DNA from: JACNFS01 sp964582065 | GTDB taxonomy: Bacteria > Chloroflexota > Dehalococcoidia > GIF9 > UBA5629 | Direction of reading: 5' to 3' | Length of the DNA stretch: 33,715 bases | Assembly: GCA_964582065.1 (NCBI GenBank) | Contig: CAZOQG010000008.1 | Span: forward strand, 1 to 33,715 | Shown here: piece by piece, positions 8,298 through 16,604 of the stretch | Layout of the letters: every line of letters begins with the position of its first letter | How positions within the stretch are numbered: position 1 is the stretch's first letter | Translations under genes and position numbers: made by a program | Notes under the pieces: generated by a model | Seen by the model: only the letters and a program-made list of their open reading frames with translations | The model's database searches: none | Told to the model about the DNA's origin: nothing

Positions 8298-8456
8298 TAT
8301 GTGTAGTACCCGATGTCCGAGACTGGGCCTTGTTGGGGATCGTGCGGTGACGACACACCCAAATCTGGGTAGTATCTCGGTAACTCGCTCTTCTGTCTAG
8401 ACTAATACGTTGGGACAGGTGTGAAGGGATCAGTCCGTAATCCCCCCTCACCCTGA

Positions 8457-8479
8457 CCCTCTCCCTTCAAGGGAGAGGG
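8457..8479. repeat. Perfect GC-rich hairpin between genes
   Basis: CCCTCTCCCTT and AAGGGAGAGGG form an 11-bp inverted repeat around a single C, so in practice a 10-bp stem with a 3-base loop. It lies 3' of the nitronate monooxygenase gene. There is no T-run on either side, so it is more likely a dispersed hairpin repeat or transcript stabiliser than a classical terminator. Confidence 0.6.
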
Positions 8480-8528
8480 GAAGTGCAGGGACATGTGGCA
8501 GTCAGACATGGTTTATTGGCTGGTGTCA

Positions 8529-9533
8529 TCACCTGGTCTTGAGGAACTGCCAACTGTCTAATAACTCCTCAGCCTCCGTGACGATTCTTTCCACGAGTTC
8601 CTTGCAAGTAGGTATATCGTCTATGTAGGCACAGGCAAAGGAATAGGGGCCCTTGATCCGCGCCCCGCCGAGCTGTGTCATATCTGTATCCGTCAACCTT
8701 TCTGCCATTTCCCACATCGGGGCAATATCCCTCCAGCCGCTGTGCTTAAGATGAACAGCTTCCATAGCTGGGATCCACCTCTCGAAGGGCATGGTGTCCT
8801 TTGCCGCTTTGACTGCCATGTACTCCTCTGCGTCCGGGGGCGCCAGCAGCTCATATATCAGGTCCGGGTGGTCCGGGGGAGCAGCCACTATGTTCTGTTT
8901 TGTCTTCTCGTTGAGCCGACACTCCTTTGTGACTTCGAACGCGGTTCCCATGTATATTCCATCGGCACCCAGGGCCAGAGCGCCGAGGAAGGTGCGCCCG
9001 TCAGCGATACCGCCAGCAGCAAGCAGGGGTATCTTTAGCTGTTTTGATGCCCAGGCGATGCTGGTGAAGGTGGGAAGCTGTCTGATATGCTTAAAGCCAT
9101 ATCCATCCAGCCCGACAAGGACCACGGCGTCGGCACCCAGGTCCTCGGCGTGCCTGCAAAAGTCTACCGTAGCGCCTTTGTGTATCCAGGGTACTCCTGA
9201 TTTTTTGATGCGCTCGGCATAGGCATCGGGCTTAAAGACTGCGGTCTCAACATGGACATTCTCCTCGAAGCAGACATCAAACATCTCGTCAATATGGGGA
9301 CACATCCCTATGGTAATGTTGACTGCGAACGGATTCTTCGTAGCCTGTCGCGTTTTATTGATGGCATCCCTCAGCCCATCCGGGGTTTTGTAGACAGCAG
9401 CGGTGATGCAGCCAACGGCGCCTGCCTCGGATATGGCGGCAGCAAGCTCCCATGTTCCAATCCCGCTAAGGCCACCCTCCATGATGGGATACTTACAGCC
9501 CAGAAGATTGGTTATCCTGGTTTTCCATTCCAT
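8529..9533 (-). CDS. Nitronate monooxygenase family flavoprotein (FMN TIM barrel)
   Basis: This 334-residue protein is of the 2-nitropropane dioxygenase/nitronate monooxygenase superfamily. The N-terminal CKYPIMEGGLSGIG (about 13-26) is the usual phosphate-binding start. LLAAGGIADGRTFLGAL followed by ADGIYMGTAF is the FMN-binding C-terminal half of the barrel. Family members oxidise nitronates; others are enoyl reductases such as FabK or acyl-CoA-related oxidoreductases, so the exact reaction is not fixed. It is cytoplasmic. AAGGAGG lies just upstream of the chosen ATG at 9533; another ATG five bases earlier is in a different frame. The adjacent genes on this strand encode unrelated small membrane proteins. 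Confidence 0.88.
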   Translation of the reverse strand: MEWKTRITNLLGCKYPIMEGGLSGIGTWELAAAISEAGAVGCITAAVYKTPDGLRDAINKTRQATKNPFAVNITIGMCPHIDEMFDVCFEENVHVETAVFKPDAYAERIKKSGVPWIHKGATVDFCRHAEDLGADAVVLVGLDGYGFKHIRQLPTFTSIAWASKQLKIPLLAAGGIADGRTFLGALALGADGIYMGTAFEVTKECRLNEKTKQNIVAAPPDHPDLIYELLAPPDAEEYMAVKAAKDTMPFERWIPAMEAVHLKHSGWRDIAPMWEMAERLTDTDMTQLGGARIKGPYSFACAYIDDIPTCKELVERIVTEAEELLDSWQFLKTR

Positions 9534-9692
9534 TCCATTTCCTCCTTACAAGTTCTGGAATTGTACAAAACCCTCGCTTCTTCGTCAAGGTGCTCAACTA
9601 CCAGGCGCGGCACTCTCATACGCCCTTGGCGATAGTAGGTCACCGCTGCTCCGTTCTTTTCAACTCTTCTCAGTCGGCAGCGGCGAGAAGGG

Positions 9693-9920
9693 TCAGGTTG
9701 CTTGTGGCGTTGACTCTTTTCTCTTGCTGAATCCGAAGATATATATTATCTCGAGGATTGCCAGGGTATTGAGCAAGAACAGGGCCACAAACCACCATAA
9801 TTGCTTGTTGACGGCAGCTCTCCACAGAGCCACACCTTTCCATGGCAGAGTCCAGGTGACGAGTAAAAGGATCAAGAACGTATTCCAGGGTAATAGAGGA
9901 CACCAATCTAACAGACCCAT
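9693..9920 (-). CDS. Small membrane protein, DUF5652 family
   Basis: This 75-residue protein has two hydrophobic segments (about 10-27 and 41-63). The pattern WKGVALWRAAVNKQLWWF then NTLAILEIIYIF is characteristic of DUF5652, whose function is unknown. The ATG at 9920 is preceded by GAGGAGG at good spacing. It follows the divergent PAP2 gene by about 50 bases on the same strand, so the two may be co-transcribed. Confidence 0.8.
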   Translation of the reverse strand: MGLLDWCPLLPWNTFLILLLVTWTLPWKGVALWRAAVNKQLWWFVALFLLNTLAILEIIYIFGFSKRKESTPQAT

Positions 9921-9967
9921 GTTGCTTCCTCCTCGGTGTTAATTCTTGGGCAGGTTTGTTACCACTT

Positions 9968-10378
9968 TCATGTCCACCACCAGGCGAGAAGTATGCCCAG
10001 CACTGCTCCAGCTGAGACCTCGAATATGGTGTGCCCTATGAGTTCTCGCACGCGTTGCTCAAACTCCGGTTTTCCCTTGAAAAGCTCATCCAATATGCGA
10101 TTGAGCATGGTGGACTGGGCACCTACTGTCTTCCGCACCCCGGTGGCGTCAGACATCACTACCAGGGCAAACAAGGCGGCAATGGCGAAAACAGCCGAGT
10201 CTACGCCGTGCACTATCGCAGCGGCTGTGGCTAGAGCGCAGACCAGCGCGGCATGAGAGCTGGGCATCCCGCCCGTGGTAATCAGCTGTGAGAAATTCAA
10301 ACGTTTGTCTTTTATGGATGAAATGAAGACCTTCAGCACCTGAGCTACACACCACGCAGCCAGGGGGATCAGCAGCAC
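9968..10378 (-). CDS. Divergent PAP2 family membrane protein (DUF212)
   Basis: This is a small integral membrane protein of about 136-144 residues. The motif GGMPSSHAALVCALA, followed by SDATGVRKTVGAQ, defines the divergent PAP2 (acid phosphatase/vanadium peroxidase-related) family; the physiological substrate is not known. The GTG at 10378 gives 136 residues and has no strong ribosome-binding site. Eight codons further upstream, a CTG at 10400-10402 follows AGGAGG by 5 bases and would add LESILGNK. I recall such a segment before VLLIPLAAW in related proteins, so the real start may be the CTG. Confidence 0.88.
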   Translation of the reverse strand: MLLIPLAAWCVAQVLKVFISSIKDKRLNFSQLITTGGMPSSHAALVCALATAAAIVHGVDSAVFAIAALFALVVMSDATGVRKTVGAQSTMLNRILDELFKGKPEFEQRVRELIGHTIFEVSAGAVLGILLAWWWT

Positions 10379-10407
10379 TTTGTTACCTAAGATTGACTCC
10401 AGAGTAT

Positions 10408-10413
10408 CCTCCT
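10408..10413 (-). promoter_or_regulatory. Shine-Dalgarno AGGAGG that points to a CTG start
   Basis: A perfect AGGAGG on the minus strand sits 5 bases before an in-frame CTG (10400-10402) of the PAP2 gene. No ATG, GTG or TTG lies at that spacing. It is the main reason to consider the non-standard start. Confidence 0.6.
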
Positions 10414-10616
10414 AAACCGATATACGCCATCTTGGTTCTTTCTGAGAGATTATACCACATAGTTGCTGTTGTTATTGGGGATTGACTTGTTTTGGCTCTA
10501 TCCAATGGCTGGAGCCCGCCCTGAGTGAAACGAAGGGGCGAGGATGATGAAAGATCAAAGATTAAAGACCAAGGATCAAAACTTGGAAATTTGGATTTGG
10601 AATTTTGAATTTATTC

Positions 10617-10708
10617 TGAAAATAGATTCTCATACTTTGTCTCGGGTGGATTGGAGCATCGGCTCCAATCACGCCTAGAGCGGCTGCTCTAGGCTACCCC
10701 TATTTTCA
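10617..10708. mobile_element. Small element: 9-bp inverted ends around a BIME
   Basis: Outer ends TGAAAATAG and CTATTTTCA are perfect inverted repeats. Inside, 10644-10699 holds two head-to-head hairpins. The left one has arms GATTGGAGC and GCTCCAATC with loop ATCG. The right one has arms GCCTAGAGC and GCTCTAGGC with loop GGCT. They are bounded by GGGTGG on the left and CTACCC on the right. A shorter relative at 33579-33646 shares both ends. There is no coding capacity, so it is MITE- or BIME-like and would depend on a transposase elsewhere. Confidence 0.7.
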
Positions 10709-10720
10709 TGATTCGTTGGT

Positions 10721-10748
10721 GGGCACGTGCACATGCCCGTTTTTTTTT
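10721..10748 (+). terminator. Intrinsic terminator-like hairpin with no gene assigned
   Basis: GGGCA and TGCCC form a short stem around a GTGCAC-containing loop, followed after one G by nine T residues (10740-10748). It is oriented for plus-strand transcription, yet the flanking genes are both on the minus strand. It may end a short plus-strand RNA that includes the BIME. Confidence 0.45.
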
Positions 10749-11021
10749 AGGATTCAGGTATTAAGATTTAGGATTCGAAGCGTAGTGAATCAAGATTTAG
10801 GATTTACAATCGAAAGGCGGAGAGAGAACTGTGATGTGAACCAACAAGATGTTGCCCTGATTTTCGCGCTTTCAGGATGGGATGGTCGCGGTGTCTGGAG
10901 AGCCTTTCTTTCTCAGCTTGTCTATCAAAGAACTGCGACCCCGCGCAATGTACGGCGTCTCAAGTCTTCAGCAGGTTGCCGGCCATTTCTACGCTGGTCA
11001 CGGAGCGGCTGCGGGCCAGAC

Positions 11022-11912
11022 CTATTCGTTCTTGCCCTCGATGAAGTCTCGTATGTAGGCGTTAACCAATGCCGGCTTCTCGTGGATGACCCAGTGCGAG
11101 CCGTCGGGTATCCGCTTGATTGTCAGGTCTGGCACGCACTCGTCAAGCCCATTGAGGTTGCCGGTGAGCAGGTACGGGTCCTTCTCGCCCCAGATGACCA
11201 GCGTTGGCACCTTCACCGTGAATAGTGATGGGTCGGTGGTGAAGTCGCCTGAGGCCTCATCGCTTTCACTGGTAAGCGGGCTAAGGCGCGCGGCTCGGTA
11301 GTAATTCAAGCCGCCGGTGAGTGCGCCTGGCTGTGACCAGGCTTCGATGTACGCCCGGCGGTCCTCTTCGGTGAAGTAGCCCTGCCTGAGGCCCTCGGCC
11401 AAGACACTATCGACGAGTACAGCGTAGTCGTTTCTTGACAGGATCTCCTCAGCCCGTGAGCTGCGGTGCATCAGAATATACTGGCTGGCTTTCCGTTGAT
11501 CTGGGTTCTCACGCAGTTCGCGCTCAAACGTGAACGGATGCGGCGCGTTGATAATGATGAGCTTTTCCAGATAATCGGGATGACGCATAGCGAATGCCCA
11601 TGCCACCCCACCGCCCCAGTCATGCGCGACGAGGCTGAACTTTTTGTGACCGAGGTGCTCTGCGAGCAAGCGCAGGTCTTCAACCAGGTACTTCATCCGG
11701 TACTGGTCTACATCGGAGGGCCTTGATGACAGGTTGTAGCCGCGCATGTCGGGAGCCACGGCCTGGTAATCTTGCCCGAACTCGGCGAGCTGGTTCTTCC
11801 ATTCGTACCAGAATTCGGGGAAGCCGTGTACGAACATTATCAACTTACCCTTTCCCGCAGTTACATAGTGCAGGTGGACAGTTCCCAACTCGGCGTACTC
11901 GTGTTTAAACAT
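11022..11912 (-). CDS. Alpha/beta hydrolase, epoxide hydrolase-like
   Basis: This 296-residue alpha/beta hydrolase is of the epoxide hydrolase/haloalkane dehalogenase group. The oxyanion motif is HGFPEFWYEW near 29-38. The nucleophile elbow is VAHDWGGGVAWAF, with Asp in place of Ser. An acidic residue lies in LVIWGEKDPYLL and the catalytic His in DGSHWVIHE. HGFP with an Asp nucleophile fits epoxide hydrolases, which open epoxides to diols; fluoroacetate or haloalkane dehalogenation is the alternative. The ATG at 11912 is preceded by AAAGGAG (11920-11926) 7 bases away, which is better than the in-frame ATG at 11945. It is a single gene flanked by about 300 and 600 bp of non-coding DNA. Confidence 0.9.
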   Translation of the reverse strand: MFKHEYAELGTVHLHYVTAGKGKLIMFVHGFPEFWYEWKNQLAEFGQDYQAVAPDMRGYNLSSRPSDVDQYRMKYLVEDLRLLAEHLGHKKFSLVAHDWGGGVAWAFAMRHPDYLEKLIIINAPHPFTFERELRENPDQRKASQYILMHRSSRAEEILSRNDYAVLVDSVLAEGLRQGYFTEEDRRAYIEAWSQPGALTGGLNYYRAARLSPLTSESDEASGDFTTDPSLFTVKVPTLVIWGEKDPYLLTGNLNGLDECVPDLTIKRIPDGSHWVIHEKPALVNAYIRDFIEGKNE

Positions 11913-12217
11913 CGGTGTTCTCCTTTCTGTTCTTTCTTTAGCCATCAGCCTTGGAGGTCCAAAAAGTGAGCTTGTTCCTGAGACTCAGGTTGTTGCAAAC
12001 GAGACCGTGCGGCAATTCGGGCCTCAATTCCACCGGACAGCATTTCATTTAACAGTTGCATCACTCTTTGGGATTGAGTCTTCCTAAACTGAAGCTATCA
12101 CCGAACACGTACAAGCGTGTCCGTCATTCTGCGCATACAGATTAAGAGCGGGAAAGGGGTTTTGAGGACTCAACTGCTTTACCCTTGGGTTGATGCCGGA
12201 AACTCGATTCATAGTGC

Positions 12218-12634
12218 TTAACGTCGTTCTCTGCAGGCAGCCAGTTCTCGAACTGCCTCCGCTATACTTTCTGTAGGAGTCCCCGGTCTAAATGTCCGCG
12301 CTATTCCTGCGCGTTTCAGTTCCTCAATCGCCTCCTCCGGGAAGATGCCGCCGGCGATGACAGGGACGTGCTTAAGCCCCATCTCGTCTCTTATCCTTAG
12401 CAATTTCGTCAGGATGAGCTCCGGGGAACCCGACAGGATGCTCATGCCTATTACGTCTACATCCTCCTGCATGGCCGCCTGGATTATCTCTTTTAGCCCC
12501 ACCTTGGGCGATGCCTCCAAATAGATGACCTCCATACCCGCGTCTCTCAGTGCTGTTGCCACAACGAGAATTCCTCTGCTGTGCAAATCGAGAGGTGGCT
12601 TTGCTAGAAGAACCCTTATTCTTTCTGTCGCCAT
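12218..12634 (-). CDS. B12-binding small subunit of a methylmalonyl-CoA mutase-type enzyme
   Basis: This 138-residue protein is a stand-alone cobalamin-binding domain like the C-terminal domain of methylmalonyl-CoA mutase. The base-off/His-on signature is complete: Asp16-x-His18-x-x-Gly21 (DLHSRG), the SxL motif at Ser65-Leu67 and Gly95-Gly96. His18 is expected to coordinate cobalt. It follows the mutase large subunit at 12699-14351 by 64 bases on the same strand, so together they should form a two-subunit AdoCbl mutase. It is possible that it also serves the orphan large subunit at 21220-22899. Upstream of the ATG there is only a weak GGGGGAAAG-type ribosome-binding site. Confidence 0.92.
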   Translation of the reverse strand: MATERIRVLLAKPPLDLHSRGILVVATALRDAGMEVIYLEASPKVGLKEIIQAAMQEDVDVIGMSILSGSPELILTKLLRIRDEMGLKHVPVIAGGIFPEEAIEELKRAGIARTFRPGTPTESIAEAVRELAACRERR

Positions 12635-12698
12635 GATAAGCTTTCCCCCAAGGTTGAATAGCCAAGTTCCAATGGTAGAAGATTCAGCGTCAACTCAA

Positions 12699-14351
12699 CT
12701 AAGAATCCTCCCCGTAAATCTTGGTAATCTCCCCTATAGTCATGTACGCTTTCACTGCGTCTATCGTGGCTGGAAGTACATTTGCACTGTTCTTGCAGGC
12801 ATCTCTGAGAGCATTTGCCGCATCTTCGCATGTCTTCATATCCCGCTGTCTTTTCACCTTGTTTAACCTCTCCCGCTGCTTTTTGACAAAGTCCTTATCT
12901 TCTCTCCATATTGGGAACGGGTATTTTGCCTCCTCCACATATTTGTTTACTCCAATTGTTACCCTATCCCCAGTCTCCACCTCTTTCTGAAATCTGTATG
13001 AAGAATGTGCAATTTCTCTGCTTACCCATTCACGTACCTTCACGTCCCACCAATCTCCCATCGAATCGAGAGTATTTAGAATGTTTCTTGCCTCGTCTTC
13101 AAGCTTGTTTGTAAGCCACTCCACATAATAAGAACCGGCAAGAGGGTCTATCGTATCTGCCACACCTGATTCTTCCAGAATAGCCTGATGAGTTCTCAGA
13201 GATAGCTTTGCCGTTTCTTCTATAGGTATAGCAAAGCCCTCGTCTGCAGAGTTTATATGTAATGACTGGCAACCGCCCAGAACCGCCGCAAGCCCGTGGA
13301 GGGTACCCCTGACAATATTGACCAAGGGTTGCTGATATGTCATGGCATCTCCAGATGTCTGGCAGTGGAACCTCATCTGCCATGACCTGGGGTTCTTGGC
13401 ACCTATGTCTTCTCTCAAAATCCTTGCCCACAGCCTCCTCATGGCGCGAAATTTTGCTACCTCCTCAAATAGGTCTCGATGGGAGTTGAGAAAAAAAGAA
13501 ATTCTGGGAGCTATCTCATCTACATCGATTCCTCTCTCCCTGCATCCTTTTATGATGGCGAGGGCAGGACCGATGCCAAAGGCGATTTCCTGAACCGCGT
13601 TGCAGCCAGCCTCTCTCGTGTTTCTTACCGCCACGCTAACCGAATTCCACCTGGGCAGATTGCGGGCACAGTATTCCACAATATCTATGCAGAACCGCTT
13701 AGAATAGAACTTCGTAGCTCCATACCTGTCCGAAGAGCTCCCCATTGTATGTCCTATCATGGGGTAGTTCTGAAGTGTGCCGGACAGATTTCTCAAGTCT
13801 ACGCCCCTTTCCTCAGCAACGGCTACCACCATGGCAAGTAGGGCAGGATGTAAAGCAATTATGTTGATGCCGCCCTTTTCCATGTCCACGTCCCTTAGGA
13901 GGTCTCGCATGTCTTGAAGAGTGTCGATGGCTGTTCCCTCTCTGCCAACAAACCCTTCTGCCACGTCTTCATCCGAATCCAAGCCTGAATTGGTGGGATG
14001 GTCGAAGACGATGCTGAAGCCTGTCTGCCCGTGTTCTTCCATGAACTTCAACCGTTGGCTGCTCTCCAAACCACCGCCGTAGCCGACCACCTGCCTTACC
14101 GTCCAGGGTCTTACTCTGTACATCGTGTTGTATACGCCCCTTGTGTACGGGTATTCCCCGGGAAAACCCAGGTCCTTTTCGTAATCGAGCTCCTCAACGT
14201 CACCCGGCGTGTACAATGGTTTTACCCTTAGCCAGGAGAGATTTTCAAATCTCTCTTTTCTCTCAGGCCTCTTTTCTATTGCCGTCTCATACTCCTTTTC
14301 CCATCTCTGCGTCATTTCTCGAAATCTTTCTTGGTTACTATCGCTAGACAT
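12699..14351 (-). CDS. Divergent acyl-CoA mutase large subunit (methylmalonyl-CoA mutase family)
   Basis: This 550-residue substrate-binding barrel subunit of an AdoCbl-dependent mutase has the family landmarks LGFPGEYPYTRGVYNTMY (61-78), RPWTVRQ (81-87), GTLQN (191-195) and HINSADEGFAIP. Several pocket residues differ from the family. Val88 replaces the Tyr of methylmalonyl-CoA mutase (RQYAGF). The segment holding the substrate-carboxylate Arg in that enzyme reads GHTMG here, with Gly204 at that position. The usual Tyr-His pair before xREAG is Arg243-Asn244. These changes argue against methylmalonyl-CoA as substrate, and the true substrate is unknown. The B12 subunit is encoded next, 64 bases downstream. 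The last third of the protein keeps the normal family layout. Confidence 0.88.
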   Translation of the reverse strand: MSSDSNQERFREMTQRWEKEYETAIEKRPERKERFENLSWLRVKPLYTPGDVEELDYEKDLGFPGEYPYTRGVYNTMYRVRPWTVRQVVGYGGGLESSQRLKFMEEHGQTGFSIVFDHPTNSGLDSDEDVAEGFVGREGTAIDTLQDMRDLLRDVDMEKGGINIIALHPALLAMVVAVAEERGVDLRNLSGTLQNYPMIGHTMGSSSDRYGATKFYSKRFCIDIVEYCARNLPRWNSVSVAVRNTREAGCNAVQEIAFGIGPALAIIKGCRERGIDVDEIAPRISFFLNSHRDLFEEVAKFRAMRRLWARILREDIGAKNPRSWQMRFHCQTSGDAMTYQQPLVNIVRGTLHGLAAVLGGCQSLHINSADEGFAIPIEETAKLSLRTHQAILEESGVADTIDPLAGSYYVEWLTNKLEDEARNILNTLDSMGDWWDVKVREWVSREIAHSSYRFQKEVETGDRVTIGVNKYVEEAKYPFPIWREDKDFVKKQRERLNKVKRQRDMKTCEDAANALRDACKNSANVLPATIDAVKAYMTIGEITKIYGEDS

Positions 14352-14570
14352 GCTTCCTGGCCCTCCTACGGAATCTACGATTGACGACTCTCACTAGACG
14401 GCTTCATCAGGCATCCCTTGACTGCCTCAATTCTGTTTTCTGTGGTGCGCGCTGGTCCAGCAAAGAATAGACAGAGAGGGACCAAACGCCGGCGCTTCTA
14501 CACTGAGCCAGACGCCAGAACGCGTTCTTACTGGCCCTCAAGCAAACAGTCGGTCTAAACGCTGAATCAG

Positions 14571-14897
14571 TTAGCCGACCTGTTTCTCGGCCAAATCACC
14601 TGCCCACGGCAGCTTGTACTTTTCTCCTTGATAGGCTTTAACCATCAAGACTATCCACAGTACGAGCCCGAGCACCGAGAGAAGCAGGCTTATCACCCAG
14701 CCGAGCAAAGGTATCCAACGGAGGACAATACTCGCGAGCGTGAGGGCACCGAACACTATGATGGATTGCATTGCGTGGAAGCGGACAAACTTGTTCTCCT
14801 TCTCTATCAAAATAAATACGAGACCACTTATCCACCCTAGAACATAGCATAGCAGCCCGGCAACGTTTGCCTCCAGCCCAGTTGAAGTTTTTTCCAT
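14571..14897 (-). CDS. DUF4870 family small membrane protein
   Basis: This 108-residue protein has three hydrophobic stretches (about 9-27, 38-60 and 64-87). The hallmark ENKFVRFHAMQSIIVF segment lies between the first two. DUF4870 proteins are widespread small membrane proteins of unknown function. The ATG at 14897 has AAGGAGG 7 bases upstream. A promoter with a perfect TTGACA lies at 14930-14959, so the gene is probably transcribed alone. Confidence 0.88.
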   Translation of the reverse strand: MEKTSTGLEANVAGLLCYVLGWISGLVFILIEKENKFVRFHAMQSIIVFGALTLASIVLRWIPLLGWVISLLLSVLGLVLWIVLMVKAYQGEKYKLPWAGDLAEKQVG

Positions 14898-14929
14898 CGA
14901 TGAACCTCCTTTCGGTTGAAGTCAGATAT

Positions 14930-14959
14930 AAGATACGCCTACTGTTAAGCGAGTGTCAA
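14930..14959 (-). promoter_or_regulatory. Sigma-70 promoter for the DUF4870 gene
   Basis: On the minus strand, TTGACA (14954-14959) and TATCTT (14930-14935) are separated by 18 bases. The expected start point lies about 25 bases before the ATG at 14897. Confidence 0.6.
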
Positions 14960-15026
14960 GAGTTAGTGTCTCTCTGGTTCGTAACAAGAGTGAGCCCAAT
15001 AAGTAAAGCCTGTCATGTTGGCAGTA

Positions 15027-16451
15027 TTATGCTTGATTCCAGGCTACCACGCGAGCCATGGCTGTGGCTGTCTGACGCAGAGAATGGAAGACTGGGAACC
15101 CTGCCGCCACGAATGCTTCTTGGGCAGCGAGGAAATCCTTCATCCCGTCCAAGTCTGGGGCAGGGCGCAGCGCCAGCAGAACAGTCTTACCTGTCGCCTT
15201 TTGCGCCTGTGCCAGGGCATCGATGGCAGGTTGCAGGAATTCTGCCGAGCAGAGTCGTCCATCTCCCCAGCGGCTGGCAGGGTGAAACCCCAGATGGTAG
15301 ATGAGCATATGAATATCGGGGACTTTGCCAAGGACGCGCATGGTTGCGGAGATGGCTTCTGGAGATACAAGATTCGTGGCGTCCACCGGGTTGCTGAAGA
15401 TAGCACCAGCCATAGGTAGAAACTGCCTCAATTCTGCCTGCACCTCAGGGGAAAGGGATGGCAGGTGGAGCCCTGCTTCTTCCATCTCATCGCCAGCGAG
15501 AACGCTTGGGCCGCCGCCTAGGCCCACTATGGCAGCGCCATTGCCTTGGGGGAGAGGACTGGCGAAGCGAAGCGCCACCAGCACGTCTATTAGCTCCTCC
15601 ACGTTGTCGACCTGAATCGTCTTCAACTGACGGCACAAGGCGTGAAAAACGGCCACCGAACTGGTCAGACTGGCTGTATGGCCGTGAGCTGCTCTCTTGC
15701 CAGCCTCGGTTGTGCCGCCCTTGTGGATGACCACAGGCTTTCGGCTGGCCGCTTCCTTGAGTGCTCCCAGAAAACGCCTGCCATCTTTTACCCCCTCAAT
15801 GTAGGCAGCGATAATCTCCGTCTCCGGGTCTCGAGAGAAATACTGCAGGAGTTCGGTTTCGTCCACATCCAAAGCATTTCCGTAGCTAACCACCTTGCTG
15901 AAGCGCAGCCCCCTCGGGCCGGTGTAAAGAGGGAGGTTCTGAGCATGGCCCCCGCTCTGGGAAATGAAGGCGATTGGACCTGGTTCCAGCGGTATTCCCG
16001 TGGTGCTGACTAGACGGCTTCTGGGTACGAACAGGCCGACACAGTTGGGACCGATAATACGAAAGCCTCCAGCCCTTGCCTTGCTCAGCATGGCTCTTTC
16101 GAGTTCGGCTCGGTCTTTCCAGCCACTCTCGCTGAAACCAGCGGTGAAGAAAGTGACTGACTTGACAGCCTTGGCAGCGCAGTCATCCAGCAATGCCAGA
16201 ACCGACTCCGCAGGGATGCTGACTACAACATGGTCCACCACACCGGGAATGGCCTGGAGGCTGGGATAGCAAGGCAGCCCGAGCAGTTCGGTATACTTCG
16301 GGTTAACGGGATAAATAGCGGGGAACCCTGCTTCTTTGAGGGATTCAACAACGTGTCTGGCGAAGGAGTATTGGTCTCCCAGAGATGCACCGACAACGGC
16401 TACTCCACGAGGAGAAAATAGCTCTGCAAGCGAGAGTTCTTTTTTTGGCAT
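15027..16451 (-). CDS. Acyl-CoA synthetase (NDP-forming) alpha-type subunit
   Basis: This 474-residue protein has the architecture of the alpha subunit of ADP-forming acetyl-CoA synthetase. An N-terminal CoA-binding Rossmann domain (RGVAVVGASLGDQYSFARHV at about 13-32) is followed by succinyl-CoA-synthetase-like ligase domains. GHTASLTSS contains the His that is phosphorylated in this family; IGPNCVG and SQSGGHAQ are also typical. The enzyme interconverts acyl-CoA plus ADP and phosphate with free acid plus ATP. The ATP-grasp beta subunit is not fused or adjacent, so it must be encoded elsewhere. It is cytoplasmic. The substrate range, acetate versus longer or aromatic acids, cannot be read here. 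The ATG at 16451 lacks an obvious Shine-Dalgarno sequence. Confidence 0.88.
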   Translation of the reverse strand: MPKKELSLAELFSPRGVAVVGASLGDQYSFARHVVESLKEAGFPAIYPVNPKYTELLGLPCYPSLQAIPGVVDHVVVSIPAESVLALLDDCAAKAVKSVTFFTAGFSESGWKDRAELERAMLSKARAGGFRIIGPNCVGLFVPRSRLVSTTGIPLEPGPIAFISQSGGHAQNLPLYTGPRGLRFSKVVSYGNALDVDETELLQYFSRDPETEIIAAYIEGVKDGRRFLGALKEAASRKPVVIHKGGTTEAGKRAAHGHTASLTSSVAVFHALCRQLKTIQVDNVEELIDVLVALRFASPLPQGNGAAIVGLGGGPSVLAGDEMEEAGLHLPSLSPEVQAELRQFLPMAGAIFSNPVDATNLVSPEAISATMRVLGKVPDIHMLIYHLGFHPASRWGDGRLCSAEFLQPAIDALAQAQKATGKTVLLALRPAPDLDGMKDFLAAQEAFVAAGFPVFHSLRQTATAMARVVAWNQA

Positions 16452-16604
16452 GAAGCTAATCGTATCACTTCATCACGTGAGTGGCAAGTCTTACTGGACC
16501 CTGCGATGATTCGTGACTGAAGATACCAAGGTGGTAGAGATGACCAAGGCAACCAATGACAGGAAGGAACAATGTGTGCCCAAATCGTTGTCCGTAGAAC
16601 CTAG

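Larger units (their letters stand above)
10403..11021. other. 0.6 kb intergenic stretch made largely of repeats
   Basis: No gene is supported here. It contains AT-rich repeat words (10544-10620 and 10749-10815), the BIME-like element at 10617-10708 and a terminator-like hairpin at 10721-10748. From 10820 to 11021 I see only unremarkable sequence beyond the 3' end of the hydrolase gene. Confidence 0.6.

Noticed and set aside
10716..11225. Plus-strand frame of 169 codons
   Set aside because: It overlaps the 3' end of the epoxide hydrolase-like gene in antisense and starts next to repeats; no domain.
11913..11945. Longer N-terminus for the epoxide hydrolase-like protein from ATG 11945
   Set aside because: The ATG at 11912 has AAAGGAG at ideal spacing; that sequence would be internal to the longer form.
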